In this document: in pieces, positions 44,500 to 53,586 of the stretch
How positions within the stretch are numbered: position 1 is the stretch's first letter
Layout: each line of letters starts with the position of its first letter
Assembly (NCBI GenBank): GCA_020249285.1
Contig: JADCFX010000017.1
Span: 16,897-80,896 of the forward strand
Length of the DNA stretch: 64,000 bases
Direction: 5' to 3'
Source: Roseomonas sp.
Lineage (GTDB): Bacteria; Pseudomonadota; Alphaproteobacteria; Acetobacterales; Acetobacteraceae
The notes under the pieces: model-generated
Seen by the model: the letters and a program-made list of their open reading frames with translations, nothing else
Told to the model about the DNA's origin: nothing
Database searches by the model: none
Position numbers and translations under genes: made by a program

Positions 44500-46530
44500 T
44501 TGCGAATCGTGTTGTCTGCTCTTGCCCTGACCTTGGCTGCGCTGTGTCTGTTCAGTCTGGTGGCGCCCTTGCTGGCGCGATCAGCCTTGGGGGTAAAACT
44601 CGCCTATGCGTTTTCAGCCCTGGCTTCTTTGGTATTCGCGCTGGGCGGGATTGTCGGGCTGATCGCAGCACCCGCCACGCTCTTATTGCCCTTTGGCCCG
44701 CCCTGGGGAGCGATGCGGCTTGCGCTTGACCCGCTTTCCGCTTGGTTCCTGCTGATCCTTGGGCTTTGTGGTGTGGCTGCTTCCGCCTTCGCCTTCGGCC
44801 ATGTGAAGGGGCCAGAGGCAGCGCGGCGGCTGGTGCCCTATCCACTATTTCTCGCGGGCATGGCGCTGACCTTGCTCGCCGCGGATGGGTTTACCCTGGT
44901 GCTTGGATTTGAACTCATGTCCTTCGCGTCATGGGTGCTGGTCGCGCATGAACATGAACAGGCGGAAAATCGCCGTGCCGCGCGGCTTTATCTGGGCTTC
45001 GCGGCCTTGGGGAGCGCGGCGCTGATCCTGTGTTTTGGCTTGCTCGCAGCTGGCGCTTCGGCGGGGGCGGGTTTCGCGGCCTTGCGCGCCGCGCCGCCGG
45101 ATGGCTTGCGCGCTTTGGCGATATTGCTGCTAGTGCTGATCGGTGCGGGATCAAAGGCTGGCTTGGTGCCTTTACATGTTTGGCTTCCCTTGGCGCATCC
45201 CGCGGCACCCAGCCATGTGAGTGCGCTGATGTCGGCGGCCATGACCAAGGTGGCGCTATATGTGTTGGCGCGGGTGATCTTTGACCTGGCCGGCCCGGCG
45301 CAGCCGCTGTTTTGGGGTGCGGTGCTGATGGCGCTGGGCCTGGCCTCGGCCATCATGGGTGCTTTGCGCGCGGCTTTGGAAGAAGACACCAAAACGCTGC
45401 TGGCTTGTTCCACCATAGAGAATGTCGGGCTGATCACGGTGGGGCTTGGCTTGGCCTTGGCGTTTCGCGCGGCGGATTTGGGCGCGCTGGCGGCTGTGGC
45501 GGCGGGTGCGGCGCTGCTGCATGCGCTGAACCACGCCATGTTCAAGACGCTGCTGTTTCTGGGCGCGGGTGAGGTGCTGCACGGCGCGGCATCGCGGCGC
45601 ATGGATCGGCTGGGCGGCCTGATCCATGCCATGCCCTGGACTGCCGGCCTGGTGCTGCTGGGTGCCGCTGCTGCCGCTGCGCTACCACCGCTTTCGGGCT
45701 TTGCCTCAGAATGGTTGCTGTTGCAGGCGCTGATTGCTGCCTGGCGCGTGGGGGATTTGGCGTTTCAGATTGGCGCGGCAGCGGCCACGGCTTTGACCGC
45801 GCTGGCCGTGGCGCTGGCGGCTGCGGCCATGCTGCGCTTTTACGGCATGGTGTTTCTGGGCCGGCCACGCAGCCCGCGCGCCGCAGGTGCAACCGAGCTT
45901 TCCGGCGTGGCGCGTGCCGCGCTGATCTTGCCCGCAGCGCTGACCGTGATCTTTGGCCTGATACCGGGGCATTTGCTGGAACTCGCCGCGCCGGCGCTGC
46001 GGCTGCTGACAGGTGCGGGCGCGGGGCTATCCGCCTTGCGCGGCGTGACGGTGACGGTTGCAGAGGGCGGTGCGGGTTATGCGCCGTTGATCGTTTTTGT
46101 GTTGCTGCTGCTGCTGGGCGGTGGCGTTGTGCTGCTCCTGCGGCGGCAGGCGCCGGGCATTGCGCGCGGCCCCGCCTGGGATTGCGGCTTCATCGCGCCG
46201 CCGCATCATTTGCCCTTTGGCGATCCGGCGACGCAAGTTTCTGCCGCCGGCATGGCGCAACCACTACGCCGCATACTGGGCCGGACGCTGCTCGCAGCGC
46301 GGGAGAAGGTGGAAATGCCGCCCCCCGGCGATACCGCGCCCGCACGCTTGCAAGCTGGGTTTCATGACCCTGTGCTGGCGCTGATTTCCGGCCCCTTGCC
46401 ACGGGCGCGCGATAGGCTGGCGACGCTGGCGGAACGCTTGCGTGATTTCTCGCTCAGGCAATGTCTGGGGCTTGGCTTCGCGGTGCTGCTTGTGCTGATG
46501 GCGCTGCTGATTTGGCTGGAACGGACATGA
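44500..46530 (+). CDS. hyfB: HyfB-like antiporter-type membrane subunit
   Basis: This 676-aa proton-channel-type subunit is related to NuoL/M/N and Mrp antiporters. Key membrane charges are kept: Glu in LGFELMSFASWVL, Lys in GAGSKAGLVPLHVWLP and Lys in SALMSAAMTKVALY; LKTLL-like helix parts follow (AMFKTLLFLGAG). About 15 helices are followed by a soluble linker and a last C-terminal helix (LGLGFAVLLVLMALLIW). The TTG at 44500 is the track start; a GTG three codons later is possible. It is the first gene of six overlapping genes. Confidence 0.88.
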   Translation: MRIVLSALALTLAALCLFSLVAPLLARSALGVKLAYAFSALASLVFALGGIVGLIAAPATLLLPFGPPWGAMRLALDPLSAWFLLILGLCGVAASAFAFGHVKGPEAARRLVPYPLFLAGMALTLLAADGFTLVLGFELMSFASWVLVAHEHEQAENRRAARLYLGFAALGSAALILCFGLLAAGASAGAGFAALRAAPPDGLRALAILLLVLIGAGSKAGLVPLHVWLPLAHPAAPSHVSALMSAAMTKVALYVLARVIFDLAGPAQPLFWGAVLMALGLASAIMGALRAALEEDTKTLLACSTIENVGLITVGLGLALAFRAADLGALAAVAAGAALLHALNHAMFKTLLFLGAGEVLHGAASRRMDRLGGLIHAMPWTAGLVLLGAAAAAALPPLSGFASEWLLLQALIAAWRVGDLAFQIGAAAATALTALAVALAAAAMLRFYGMVFLGRPRSPRAAGATELSGVARAALILPAALTVIFGLIPGHLLELAAPALRLLTGAGAGLSALRGVTVTVAEGGAGYAPLIVFVLLLLLGGGVVLLLRRQAPGIARGPAWDCGFIAPPHHLPFGDPATQVSAAGMAQPLRRILGRTLLAAREKVEMPPPGDTAPARLQAGFHDPVLALISGPLPRARDRLATLAERLRDFSLRQCLGLGFAVLLVLMALLIWLERT

Positions 46531-47486
46531 GTATCCTCACCGGCCTTCTGACGCAGCTTTTGCATCTGGCGCTGATGCTGGCGCTGGCGCCTGTGCTGAC
46601 GGGGTGCGTGCGCTGGCTGAAGGCGCGGCTGATGGGAAGGCGCGGGCCGCATCCTTTGCAGCCCTGGCGCGATTTTTTGAAGCTATTGAAGAAGCGCCCG
46701 GTGCTGGCTGAAAACGCCTCAATCATTTCGCGCGCCGCGCCTTATGTGGCGCTGGCGGCTGCTGTATTGGCGGCGGCGCTGGTCCCGAGTTTTGCGCGCG
46801 GCATGGTGCTGGCGCCTTTCGCGGATTTGCTGCTGATTGCCGGGCTTTTGGCGCTGGGGCGCTTTGCCATGGCGCTGGCGGGGATGGATGTCGGCACATC
46901 CTTTGGCGGTTTGGGCGCGACCCGCGAAATGGCCTTTGCTGCGCTGGCAGAACCCGCCTTGGTATTGGCCGCGCTGATTTTCGCCATTCTGGCCGGCACG
47001 ACCAACCTGGATGTGATTACTGGGATTTTTCAGGAAGGCACGCTGGGGTTGCGTGTATCTCTCGGCTTCGCCGCGCTTGCGCTGCTGGCGGTGGCCCTTG
47101 CGGAAAACGCGCGCATCCCGGTGGATAATCCCGCGACGCATCTGGAACTCACCATGGTGCATGAGGCGATGATCCTGGAAGCATCAGGCCGCCATTTGGC
47201 GCTTTGGGAGTTTCAGGCCTCGCTCCGCCTCACGCTTTGGTTGGCGCTTTTGGCGGCGGTGTTTCTGCCCTTCGGCATGGCAGCACCTGGCGCGGGGCCG
47301 ATCGCCTGGGTGATCGGGCTTTTGGTCTTCATCGCGAAAATGGCCGCACTTGCTTTTGCGCTGGCAGTGTTTGAATCCACGATCGCCAAGATGCGCGTCT
47401 TTCGCGTGCCGGAATTTTTGGGCGCAGCGCTGCTGCTTGGTTTGTTGGGGGCGGTGTTCCTTTTTGTCTCCACGGGGCTATCATGA
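46527..47486 (+). CDS. hyfC: HyfC-like (NuoH-type) membrane subunit
   Basis: This 319-aa membrane subunit is homologous to NuoH/HycD, which joins the membrane and peripheral arms. It has RRGPHPLQPWRDFLKLLKK in the first loop and the conserved acidic loop ENARIPVDNPATHLELTMVHEAM. The ATG at 46527 overlaps the hyfB stop (ATGA), removing 22 track residues. Confidence 0.92.
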   Translation: MSILTGLLTQLLHLALMLALAPVLTGCVRWLKARLMGRRGPHPLQPWRDFLKLLKKRPVLAENASIISRAAPYVALAAAVLAAALVPSFARGMVLAPFADLLLIAGLLALGRFAMALAGMDVGTSFGGLGATREMAFAALAEPALVLAALIFAILAGTTNLDVITGIFQEGTLGLRVSLGFAALALLAVALAENARIPVDNPATHLELTMVHEAMILEASGRHLALWEFQASLRLTLWLALLAAVFLPFGMAAPGAGPIAWVIGLLVFIAKMAALAFALAVFESTIAKMRVFRVPEFLGAALLLGLLGAVFLFVSTGLS

Positions 47487-48151
47487 GTTTCGGGCAGCTT
47501 CCCTATGATCTGGCACACCTGCTGGGTGGGGCGGTGCTGCTGCTGTCCTTTGTGTTGCTCTATCAGCGGCGCATCTCGGCGGTGATCAATGCCTTTGCGA
47601 CACAGGGCGCGCTGCTGGCGCTTGCCGCCGCATGGCAAGGTTATGTGCAAGGTGCGGCGGGGCTTTACGTGACGGCGGCAATTGCCTTTGGCGCCAAGGC
47701 GGTGCTGATCCCCTATGCGCTGCATCGGCTGGTGCGGCGCTTCAATTTGCAGCGCGGCGTTGATCCTGCGCTTGGTATTGGCGCTTCAATGATTGCCGGT
47801 GTCGCTTTGGCGGGCTTCGCGCTGCTGGTGGTGCTTCCCGCCACGGCCGGCCAGCGCGCCTTGGCGCGGGAAGATTTGGCACTCGCGCTTTCCGTGGTGC
47901 TGCTGGGCGGCCTGATGATGATCACGCGGCGTAATCTGATCAGCCAGGTGATTGGGCTGCTCAGCCTCGAAAACGGCCTGATCCTGGCGGCCGTGGGCGT
48001 CGCCGGCATGCCGCTGGTGATGGAACTTTCCACCGCCGCGCTGGTCTTGATGCTGGCGGTGATTGCCGGCGTCTTTGCGCTGCAAATGGGCGAAAGCTTC
48101 CAAAGCCTGGATACGGAAAGCCTGGATACACACAGGGGAGAAGGCGAATGA
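47483..48151 (+). CDS. hyfE: HyfE-like membrane subunit
   Basis: This 222-aa protein has six to seven helices and a NuoK-like part. Notable segments are VTAAIAFGAKAVLIPYALHRLVRR, LISQVIGLLSLENGLILAAVGVAGM and ALVLMLAVIAGVFALQMG, the last two containing the Glu of NuoK-like subunits. It overlaps hyfC and hyfF by four bases each. Confidence 0.9.
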   Translation: MSFGQLPYDLAHLLGGAVLLLSFVLLYQRRISAVINAFATQGALLALAAAWQGYVQGAAGLYVTAAIAFGAKAVLIPYALHRLVRRFNLQRGVDPALGIGASMIAGVALAGFALLVVLPATAGQRALAREDLALALSVVLLGGLMMITRRNLISQVIGLLSLENGLILAAVGVAGMPLVMELSTAALVLMLAVIAGVFALQMGESFQSLDTESLDTHRGEGE

Positions 48152-49578
48152 TGCCGCTGCCCTGGATCATGGTGTTCTTCCCCTGGGTAGGCGCGCTGGT
48201 CTTGCTCGCTTTGCCAAGGCTCCGCGTCGCGGCGGCGGTAAATATTGGCTGCGCAGGTATTTCCTTTCTGCTGGCCTTGGCGCTGTTTACGGTGCCGCAT
48301 GGCGAACAGGGTTGGACGCGGATTGATGCGCTGAACCTGCCCTTTGTGCTGCTGGCGTCCTTTGTGGCTTTGACCACCGCCATCTTCTCGGCGGCCACAC
48401 TGGCGGCAGAGGGTTTTGATCATTGGCGTATCCGTGCCTATCACGGCGCCTTTCAGGTGTTTCTCGGCGCGCAATACCTCGCGCTGCTGTCGGATAATCT
48501 TGGCGTGCTTTGGGTGGCGATTGAAATCGCCACACTTGCCAGCGTGCTGATGGTGGCGGTCCATCGTACGCCGGCGGCGATGGAAGCAGCGTGGAAATTC
48601 TTCATGCTCTGCGGCTTTGGCATTGCGCTGGCGCTATTCGGCACGATTCTGCTCTATTCTGCCGCGCAAGCATTGCTGGATGCGGAAAGCGGGCTTTCCT
48701 GGGCGGCACTGCGGCGCGTTGCCGCGCGGTGTGATGCGGATACGCTGAACCTGGCTTTCGTTTTCCTGCTGGTGGGCTATGGCACCAAGGCGGGCCTGGT
48801 GCCGCTGCATTCCTGGCTGCCTGATGCGCATGCGGAAGGCCCAATTGCGATTTCTGCTGTGCTGTCCGGGCTTTTGCTGAATGCCGCCATGCTGGCCGTG
48901 CTGCGTGCAAAGGCGATTGTCGGCGCACATCCCGGTACCATTGCGGTCGGGCCTTTGCTGATGGCGCTGGGGCTTGCTTCCGTGCTGCTGGCATCGCTGG
49001 CCCTTTGGCGGCGGCGAGACGCGCGGCGCTTTTTTGGTTGGAGTTCCATTGAACATATGGGCATCGCCGCCTTTGCCTTTGGTGTTGGTGGCCCGGCGGC
49101 AACGCTCGCGGGATTGCTGCATATGGTCGGCCATTCCCTGGTGAAAAGCGCGATTTTCTTCGGTATTGGGCGCGCCGTGCAGCAAAAGGGTAGCCAGAAA
49201 CTCGCGGATATTTCAGGGCTGGTGGCAAGTGATCCCTGGCTTGGTTGGGGTTTGGCGTTGGCGATTGGCGCCATTGCCGGGCTGCCGCCCTTCCTTTTGT
49301 TTGCGTCTGAATACGCCGTGCTGCATGCCGCCATGGCCGCGCAGCCTTGGCTTGCTGTGGCGCTTGCGCTTGGGCTGGTGCTGGCGATGACGGCGCTGAT
49401 CCATACGCTGCAAGCACTCTGTTTCGGCACGGCAACGCCAGATATGGCGCCTTCCGGCAGTGCGCTTGCGGTGCTCCTGCCGCTTTGGCTGCATTTGGCG
49501 GTGGCGTTGTTGCTGGGGCTGGCCATGCCTTCACTATTCAGCGGTTTTCTCAAGGCGGCAGCGGGGATGATCGGATGA
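48148..49578 (+). CDS. hyfF: HyfF-like antiporter-type membrane subunit
   Basis: This 476-aa second antiporter-like subunit has Glu in WVAIEIATLASVLMVAVH, Lys in GYGTKAGLVPLHSWLPDAHAEGP, and the His-containing LLHMVGHSLVKSAIFFGIGR. The TM8 Lys of NuoM is replaced in AVLSGLLLNAAML, as in true HyfF. It is coupled to its neighbours through ATGA overlaps. Confidence 0.92.
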   Translation: MMPLPWIMVFFPWVGALVLLALPRLRVAAAVNIGCAGISFLLALALFTVPHGEQGWTRIDALNLPFVLLASFVALTTAIFSAATLAAEGFDHWRIRAYHGAFQVFLGAQYLALLSDNLGVLWVAIEIATLASVLMVAVHRTPAAMEAAWKFFMLCGFGIALALFGTILLYSAAQALLDAESGLSWAALRRVAARCDADTLNLAFVFLLVGYGTKAGLVPLHSWLPDAHAEGPIAISAVLSGLLLNAAMLAVLRAKAIVGAHPGTIAVGPLLMALGLASVLLASLALWRRRDARRFFGWSSIEHMGIAAFAFGVGGPAATLAGLLHMVGHSLVKSAIFFGIGRAVQQKGSQKLADISGLVASDPWLGWGLALAIGAIAGLPPFLLFASEYAVLHAAMAAQPWLAVALALGLVLAMTALIHTLQALCFGTATPDMAPSGSALAVLLPLWLHLAVALLLGLAMPSLFSGFLKAAAGMIG

Positions 49579-51089
49579 TGGGCCCGGCTTCCAGCCTGAT
49601 CCGCGGCGGTAATCCGCAAGGGGCAAAGCCTTATGAGCGCTTCTTGCTCTCGCCCACTGCCTGGGGGCAATTGCCGGCGGCCTTGCAGCAGGAACCCGAT
49701 TTGGCGCTGCTTGGGCTTTGGGCGGATGCGGCGCAGGTACATGCCTGCTTCCTGCACGAACCGAGCGCGGAAGCCGTGCTGGCTTCAACGCCGGCGGCAG
49801 GGTGGAATTACGCCGCGCTTTCCCCCGCGCGCCCCGGTGCGGTGCGCTTTGAACGCATGATCCTGGAATTATGGGGCCATCGCGCGGAAGGTGCTGTGGG
49901 TTTGCGCCCATGGCTGGATCATGGCCGCTGGCCCTTGCGCCATCCGCTTGCCGCCAAGCCCATTCCCTTTTCTGGCGAGCCACCCCAGCCGGAGTTTCTG
50001 TCCGTGGAAGGGGAAGGCATTCACCAAATTCCCGTCGGCCCCATTCATGCCGGCGTCATTGAACCCGGACATTTCCGCTTTTCCGTTCAGGGAGAAGTGG
50101 TGGTGCGGTTGGAACAGCGGCTTGGCTACACGCATAAGGGCACGCTTTCACTCATGCTCGGCACCTCGCCCCGTGCCGCTGTGCGTTACGCGGCGCGGCT
50201 TTCCGGTGACACAACGGTGGCACATTCCTGGGCGTTCTCGGCGGCGGTAGAAGCGGCACTTGGTGTGGCGCCGCCGCCGCGCGCACTGCATTTGCGGGCG
50301 CTGATGCTGGAATTGGAACGCATCCATAATCACCTGAATGATTGGGGTTTTGTCTGCAATGACGCAGCCTTCGCCTTCCTCCATGCGCGTTGCGGTTTTC
50401 TGCGCGAAGGTTTGCTGCGCGCCATTGCCGCCGCTTTTGGCCATCGGTTGATGATGGACCGCGTTTTACCAGGTGGTGTCGCGCCCGATATCGCGCCGCG
50501 CGGGGCCGAGGCGATTCTGGCCGCGCTGGATGCAGTGGAGGCGGAAATCCCATCGCTGATGCAGATTTATGAGGCCCATGCCAGCTTGCAGGATCGGGTC
50601 GTGACAACAGGATATCTGCGCCCCGATCTGGCACGCAGCTTTGCCGCCGGCGGGCAAGTGGGCCGCGCTTCTGGCCGCGATTTTGATGCGCGTCGCCTGC
50701 CGCAAAACCAACCCTATCCAACGCTTGCCTTCGATGTGCCGGTGCTGGAAGCGGGCGATGTAGATGCGCGGTTGCGTATTCGCGTGATGGAACTTGGCCA
50801 ATCCATCGCCCTTGTGCGGCAAGTGCTGGCCAGCCTTCCATCCGGTGAATTGATGGCGCCTTTGCCGGTGCGTGCCGGCGAAGGGGTGGCGATGATTGAA
50901 GGCTTTCGTGGTGACTGCCTGCATTGGGTGAAGCTGGATGATGGCGGGATCATCCAGGCGCTTTTCCCGCGTGATCCTTCCTGGCTGCAATGGCCGCTGT
51001 TGGAGGCGGCGATTGAAGACAACATCGTCGCCGATTTCCCTTTGTGCAATAAATCCTTCAATTGTTCCTATAGCGGGGTGGATTTGTGA
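49575..51089 (+). CDS. hyfG: HyfG-like large subunit without nickel ligands
   Basis: This 504-aa protein fuses a NuoC-like region (about 1-140) to a NuoD/[NiFe]-large-subunit-like region. GIHQIPVGPIHAGVIEPGHFRF and LGYTHKGT are clearly of the HycE/HyfG type. At the first nickel site, hydrogenases read RVCGICG-FAHS but here the sequence is RLSGDTTVAHS, so both Cys are gone. The C-terminal DPCxxC is replaced by DFPLCNKSFNCSYSGVDL, whose two Cys are six residues apart, and no cleavable extension follows. It therefore cannot hold a Ni-Fe centre. This pattern fits energy-converting-hydrogenase-related (Ehr) complexes. Confidence 0.9.
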   Translation: MMGPASSLIRGGNPQGAKPYERFLLSPTAWGQLPAALQQEPDLALLGLWADAAQVHACFLHEPSAEAVLASTPAAGWNYAALSPARPGAVRFERMILELWGHRAEGAVGLRPWLDHGRWPLRHPLAAKPIPFSGEPPQPEFLSVEGEGIHQIPVGPIHAGVIEPGHFRFSVQGEVVVRLEQRLGYTHKGTLSLMLGTSPRAAVRYAARLSGDTTVAHSWAFSAAVEAALGVAPPPRALHLRALMLELERIHNHLNDWGFVCNDAAFAFLHARCGFLREGLLRAIAAAFGHRLMMDRVLPGGVAPDIAPRGAEAILAALDAVEAEIPSLMQIYEAHASLQDRVVTTGYLRPDLARSFAAGGQVGRASGRDFDARRLPQNQPYPTLAFDVPVLEAGDVDARLRIRVMELGQSIALVRQVLASLPSGELMAPLPVRAGEGVAMIEGFRGDCLHWVKLDDGGIIQALFPRDPSWLQWPLLEAAIEDNIVADFPLCNKSFNCSYSGVDL

Positions 51090-51616
51090 TGCTGTGGCCG
51101 AAGCTCGCCCGCGCGCTTTTCGCAAAGCCCCTCACGGATAATGCGCCGCTGGTGCCGCGGGAGACCATCCAGGCACTGGGCGAAAGGCTGGCCGCGACAA
51201 GCCGAGCGCGGCTGGGCCGTAGCCTCGCGATCCGGGAAGTGGATAGCGGTTCCTGCAATGGCTGCGAATTGGAAGTGAATGCGCTGCAGAATGTGGCTTA
51301 TGATCTGGAACGTTTCGGGCTGCGCTTTGTCGCCTCACCCAAACATGCCGATGTGTTGCTGGTGACGGGCCCCGCCTGCCTCAATATGCGCGAAGCATTG
51401 GAACGCGCGCTGGCCAGCACGCCCGAACCGCGCTGGGTGGTGGCAGCGGGCGATTGCGCCGTGGATGGCGGCGTCTTCAAGGGTTCCTATGCGGTGGAAA
51501 ACGGCATCGCCGCTGTGCTGCCGGTGGATTTGCTGATCCCCGGCTGCCCGCCTACGCCGGCGCAATTGCTGGAAGGCCTGCTTTCCTTGCTCGAGGCGGA
51601 AGCGGCAAAAAAATAG
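51089..51616 (+). CDS. hyfI: HyfI-like (NuoB-type) 4Fe-4S small subunit
   Basis: This 175-aa subunit is homologous to NuoB/HycG. All four cluster ligands are seen: CNGCE (about residue 57), the Cys of AAGDCAVDGG, and PGCPPTP. An extra Cys lies in TGPACLNM. The N2-type cluster next to the quinone-like cavity should therefore form. The ATG at 51089 shares TGATG with the hyfG stop; a GTG one codon earlier is also possible. It is the last gene of the six. Confidence 0.9.
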   Translation: MLWPKLARALFAKPLTDNAPLVPRETIQALGERLAATSRARLGRSLAIREVDSGSCNGCELEVNALQNVAYDLERFGLRFVASPKHADVLLVTGPACLNMREALERALASTPEPRWVVAAGDCAVDGGVFKGSYAVENGIAAVLPVDLLIPGCPPTPAQLLEGLLSLLEAEAAKK

Positions 51617-51620
51617 GGCC

Positions 51621-51638
51621 GGCTGGATTTAACCAGCC
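51621..51638 (+). terminator. Stem-loop after the hyf-like operon
   Basis: GGCTGG pairs with CCAGCC around ATTTAA, four bases after the hyfI stop. There is no following T-run, so it may act as an RNA end-stabiliser or a factor-assisted terminator. Confidence 0.45.
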
Positions 51639-51780
51639 AGCCCAAAGGTACCATCCGAAGATGGACCAGTTGCGGCGCGGCATGCCGGGAATGAGCCGCG
51701 CGACATGGACAAGGTGACAGGCTTGACCTCTCCTCCCCGTGAGCGGCACCTTAACTTTTTTCAAGAATGGCGGGGCCGCT
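51639..51780. other. Spacer between the hyf-like operon and the DUF1489 gene
   Basis: This convergent intergenic stretch has no ORF that fits local codon use and no repeats. A short T-run on the plus strand (AACTTTTTTC, about 51751-51760) may help plus-strand termination. Confidence 0.3.
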
Positions 51781-52206
51781 TCAGATCAGGCAGAGCTCGG
51801 CCAAATCGCGCCGTAGCTTGGGCGGCAGGGCTTCCAGGCCACGTGTGGGTGGGCGCGCCTGGTTCACATCCGCCGGCGCTTCTTCCGGCTTCAAATAGCG
51901 CCAGCCTTGGAAGGGCTTCATCTGGCGCGCTTCCACCGCCACCAGCGCAGGATCCAGTACCAGGGCCGCGCAGGGGGTTTTGTCGTCCCATTCTTCCTCG
52001 CGGATTTCCAGGATGCGCTGGCGTACGCGGATGAAGCCGCCAATCACCCAATAGATGGAGCCGCCATTGCAGAGTTCCTCTACGCGCTTCGGGAACATGC
52101 GCGTCCAGGCGCGCAAGGGCGGGTCGTCCTTCAGGCGGAGCGCCTGCAAGGCGGCTAGAGCCGCGACATCCTTGGGACCGACCGAGAGTTTGATGAGGTT
52201 CAACAC
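51781..52206 (-). CDS. DUF1489 family protein
   Basis: This 141-aa protein belongs to the largely alphaproteobacterial DUF1489 family: LNLIKLSVGPKDVAALAAL opens it, MFPKRVEELCNGGSIYWVIGGFIRVRQRI is the conserved middle, and LVLDPALVAVEARQMKPFQGWRYL follows. Function is unknown. The GTG at 52206 is chosen from the usual family N-terminus and GGAAG upstream; the track's 31 additional residues are not family-like. Confidence 0.88.
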   Translation of the reverse strand: MLNLIKLSVGPKDVAALAALQALRLKDDPPLRAWTRMFPKRVEELCNGGSIYWVIGGFIRVRQRILEIREEEWDDKTPCAALVLDPALVAVEARQMKPFQGWRYLKPEEAPADVNQARPPTRGLEALPPKLRRDLAELCLI

Positions 52207-52247
52207 AGGGCTTCCATGGCCGGAACTGCCCCGAGTCGGCAAGTGCC

Positions 52248-53519
52248 TTATGTCAACGCGCGCCAGCCAATATCGCGCCGACAAAACCCGCCCGGCCAAT
52301 CGAGCAGGTCCACCGCGGCATAAGCGGCGTCGCGTGCTTCCCTGAGCGTCTTGCCAGTCGCCGCAATGCCCAAAACGCGCCCGCCAGTGGCGATCAGCGC
52401 GCCATCTTCGCGCCGCGCCGTGCCGGCATGGAAAACCTGCACGCCTGGCACCTGCCCGGCGGCTTCCAGGCCGCGGATTTCACTGCCCTTGGCATAGCTG
52501 CCCGGATAGCCGCGCGCGGCGATCACCACCAGCATGGCGTGCTGTGCTTCCCAACGCAGATCAAAGCGCGCCAATTCGCCATCACAGGCGGCGAGCAAGG
52601 CGGGCAACAAATCGGATTTCAAGCGCAGCATCAGTACCTGACATTCCGGATCCCCAAACCGCACATTGAATTCAATCAGCTTTGGGCCTTGCGCGGTGAT
52701 CATCAGCCCAGCGAACAGCACGCCTTTGAAGGGCGCACCGCGCCGCGCCATTTCCGCCAGCACCGGGCGGATGATGTGGTCCATGACATCTTGCTGAAGG
52801 GCCTCAGTGAAAGCCGGCGGTGGCGAGTAAGCGCCCATGCCGCCGGTATTGAGGCCGGTATCGCCATCCCCCACGCGCTTATGATCCTGCGCGGCGCCCA
52901 GCGGCAAAGCAGTTTCGCCATCGCACAGCGCGAAGAAGCTGATTTCCTCACCCACCAGGCATTCTTCGATGACCACGGAAGCCCCCGCCGCGCCATGGAC
53001 GCGGTCTTCCATGATATCGGCGATGGCGGCTTCGGCTTCGGCGGTGGTCGCTGCCACCACTACACCCTTGCCGGCGGCGAGCCCATCGGCCTTCACCACA
53101 ATCGGTGCGCCCTTTTCCTGAATACAGCCGCGCGCGGCGGCGGCATCGGTGAAGCGCGCCCAGGCGGCGGTGGGCGCACCGGCGGCATCCGCCACTTCCT
53201 TGGTGAAGGTTTTGCTGCCTTCCAACCGCGCCGCAGCGGCGGAAGGCCCGAAGCATTTCAGGCCCGCGGCAGCGCAGGCATCGGCCAAGCCAAGCGTGAG
53301 AGGCGCTTCCGGCCCCACCACCACCAAATCAATGGATTTGCCCTTGGCGAAGGCGACAAGGGCAGAGATATCCTCGGCACTAATCGCGATACATTCCGCC
53401 ACTTCCGCAATGCCGGCATTGCCTGGCGCGCAGAACAGTTTGGTCAGCAGCGGCGATGCGGCCAATGCCCAGCAGAGTGCATGTTCGCGGCCACCGCCGC
53501 CCACCACCAGAACGCGCAT
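52248..53519 (-). CDS. purD: Phosphoribosylamine-glycine ligase
   Basis: This 423-aa ATP-grasp enzyme carries out the second purine step, the one after PurF. It opens [19 protein letters not shown], has [39 protein letters not shown] and [13 protein letters not shown]. The length is normal. It lies in the same direction as DUF1489, 41 bases upstream of it. Confidence 0.97.
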   Translation of the reverse strand: MRVLVVGGGGREHALCWALAASPLLTKLFCAPGNAGIAEVAECIAISAEDISALVAFAKGKSIDLVVVGPEAPLTLGLADACAAAGLKCFGPSAAAARLEGSKTFTKEVADAAGAPTAAWARFTDAAAARGCIQEKGAPIVVKADGLAAGKGVVVAATTAEAEAAIADIMEDRVHGAAGASVVIEECLVGEEISFFALCDGETALPLGAAQDHKRVGDGDTGLNTGGMGAYSPPPAFTEALQQDVMDHIIRPVLAEMARRGAPFKGVLFAGLMITAQGPKLIEFNVRFGDPECQVLMLRLKSDLLPALLAACDGELARFDLRWEAQHAMLVVIAARGYPGSYAKGSEIRGLEAAGQVPGVQVFHAGTARREDGALIATGGRVLGIAATGKTLREARDAAYAAVDLLDWPGGFCRRDIGWRALT

Positions 53520-53586
53520 CTCAACCCCCGCAGCCAGTTTGCAAAGCGGTGATTACGCCCTGCGTTGCTTGGCGCCAAGGTGGGTT

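Noticed and set aside
44500-51616. Calling the cluster a functional [NiFe] hydrogenase-4
   Set aside because: Both nickel-binding CxxC motifs are missing or altered, and no maturation genes are present.
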